This document shows, in pieces, positions 62,550 through 64,000 of a stretch of 64,000 bases of DNA. A model generated the notes under the pieces. That model searched no databases. It saw nothing but the letters and a program-made list of their open reading frames with translations, and was not told where the DNA came from. Position 1 is the stretch's first letter, and each line of letters opens with the position of its first letter. Source of the DNA: Bursaphelenchus xylophilus. Lineage: Eukaryota > Nematoda > Chromadorea > Rhabditida > Aphelenchoididae. A program made the translations under genes and the position numbers. The DNA lies in the NCBI GenBank assembly GCA_904066235.2, contig CAJFCV020000001.1, positions 2,914,001-2,978,000 of the forward strand, read 5' to 3'.

Positions 62550-64000
62550 CTGGAAAAATAGGCCCATTATCTGGCGAAATCTCTTCAGCAAGATGTAAAA
62601 AATAAGTCTACATCAAAATTTTGTGGTTTCAAAAAATTTCCGAGGCCTACAATACGATTTTTTGGGCAAAATCAAAAATTTTTTATCATCACCAATCTTA
62701 CTACATACCAAAAAATCATCATCTCCAATAAATTTTCTACACCCAAAAACATATTTATCACGTATTTTAGGCCTCAAAAAAAATTTATGCAAATTTTTCC
62801 TCATCAAAATTCAATTTCAAATCTAAAAATCCAATTTTTTCACATTTTTATGCATTTTTTCAAACTATTCATTATTTTTCGTATTTTACACGCTCAAAAA
62901 TTCAAATTCATCTCTTACATCACCTGCCCTATTACATAACCTCCCAAGATCAAACAAAATTTTCTGTCAAATTCGCAATCTTGAACTTCCTCTGTTCAAA
63001 TTTGCATAATTTCTGCCGAAAAAAGGGCGGAACTCCGGGGGAAACCAAGCCTTTTGGGCAGAAATTTCTGCGGCACGGGATGTAAACCACTCCAATTCAA
63101 GTCATTTACGGTTTCATCCGGCCTTCAGGACGGTTGGAGATTTTTTTATGGTATCCTTTTCTTATTTTACATTTAAATTTTCTCTTCTTTACCCTTCAAG
63201 AGGTACAATATCCCAATTTATTTCCTTTTTCATTCAACATTTATTCATTTTCAGTGCCTTTCGAGGCTAAAATACGCCAAAATTTTTGTGATGTATTCAA
63301 GTAGCTTTCACTCTGTTTATAAGAGATTTTACAGTAATCCAGACTACATTTAGCTTCTAAAATACGTTAAAAAAAAACTTTTCCGGACTAAAAATTTTTT
63401 CTCAAAAGTGTACAACAAGCTTATTAGACCATTTTTTACATCTTTTCCAGCATCTAGGACTCCAAAGTACTACTTTTTCTGTGCTCTGACAATGATTTCC
63501 ACTAATTCTTTACACTTTAAAGTCATCAAAACCCAAAAAAATCTCGTTTTATCCCTACTTCTCCCATCAAACTCCATTTTTCAAATATGCATCCATAACT
63601 ACTCGTATTTTACCCCTTCAAAAGTTCAAAATTGCCCCTACATAACATTCTTCATTGCGCAAAAATTTAAAAAATCAAAATTTCTGCCAAAAAAATCAAT
63701 TTTCAGCTCAACTTTGCGCAATTTCTGTCAAAAAATGGGCGGAGAAGAATCAAAAACGTAGCGCAGATATAATGTAACATAGCGGATATAGTGAGAAAAT
63801 AAGTTCATTCGCATATCATTGCGTTTTCGGTGTGGTTTGGAGCTTTTCGACTAATCTTACATCTTTTACAATCTTATTGTGAAAATTAGCCATTTTCATA
63901 CTTTTAAAGCCCAAAACATGGCACTATTAATATATTTTTCGAGACGGAATATGGTACAACTTTTTTGGTCCCATTAGCCTCTAAAATACGCTTTTATATT
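62550..64000. other. Probable upstream intron of the HEAT gene, AT-rich, with TAAAATACG words
   Basis: No exon is seen on either strand. The word TAAAATACG or its inverse recurs near 62760, 62879, 63269, 63361, 63603 and 63991. AATTT/AAAATTT runs dominate. Confidence 0.45.

Noticed and set aside
62307..62605. 84- and 71-codon plus-strand ORFs at 62.3-62.6 kb
   Set aside because: They are antisense shadows of the HEAT-repeat exon at 62268-62549.

Overview
The window looks like nuclear DNA of a nematode, most likely a rhabditid. Genes are split by introns with TTTCAG-type acceptors; some introns are only 40-60 bases and others are kilobases of palindromic repeats. The gene set is animal (a DEG/ENaC channel, COP9 subunit 2, MEAF6, a SET-domain enzyme, a BTB protein), and several start codons sit just after a spliced-leader-like acceptor. 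I cannot name the species. Eight multi-exon genes could be joined in frame from start to stop; exon coordinates are in the entries.

Positions 1-18300 hold no complete gene that I can support. This stretch is layered foldback and MITE-type elements plus a few broken gene pieces. From 18.4 to 26.0 kb runs a 16-exon DEG/ENaC channel gene whose introns are packed with the same repeats. Then follow an unidentified 204-residue protein (minus strand, 26.2-27.8 kb), a repeat block with a 162-base satellite (28.2-29.7 kb), a BTB protein (30.2-31.0 kb), a SETD3/SETD4-type methyltransferase (minus, 31.4-33.9 kb), CSN2 (34.8-38.4 kb), MEAF6 (39.1-39.7 kb) and a small multi-span membrane protein (40.6-43.0 kb). 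From 45.9 to 54.9 kb two paralogous genes of an unrecognised family face away from each other, sharing an exon of identical length (271 bases) and phase. The right end has a cysteine-rich gene fragment (58.2-58.5 kb) and the C-terminal exons of a HEAT-repeat, PP4R1-like protein (59.4-62.5 kb) whose 5' part lies outside the window.

The standout is the mobile DNA. (i) A roughly 650-750 base foldback family built from tandem TTTGCGGGCA units, in three copies, each with its own perfect 8-base target duplication. (ii) Foldback elements that carry tRNA-like pol III cassettes, sometimes one in each inverted arm. (iii) hAT-type elements filled with GGCTCC repeats (two copies, 8-base duplications). 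(iv) A 238-base element with CAC termini and 5-base duplications. (v) A CAAGGGAA-terminus superfamily with 3-base duplications (mostly TTA/TAA). (vi) Many short TA-flanked TCAGTCTGTCGGG elements. (vii) Elements with mariner- and Tc1-type ends. Several are nested with an inferable empty site, so insertion order can be read.

The genes do not form one pathway. CSN2 (COP9 signalosome), MEAF6 (histone acetyltransferase complexes), the SET enzyme and the BTB protein are housekeeping or regulatory genes in a compact gene-rich segment (30-40 kb), flanked by repeat-swollen segments with lineage-specific genes.
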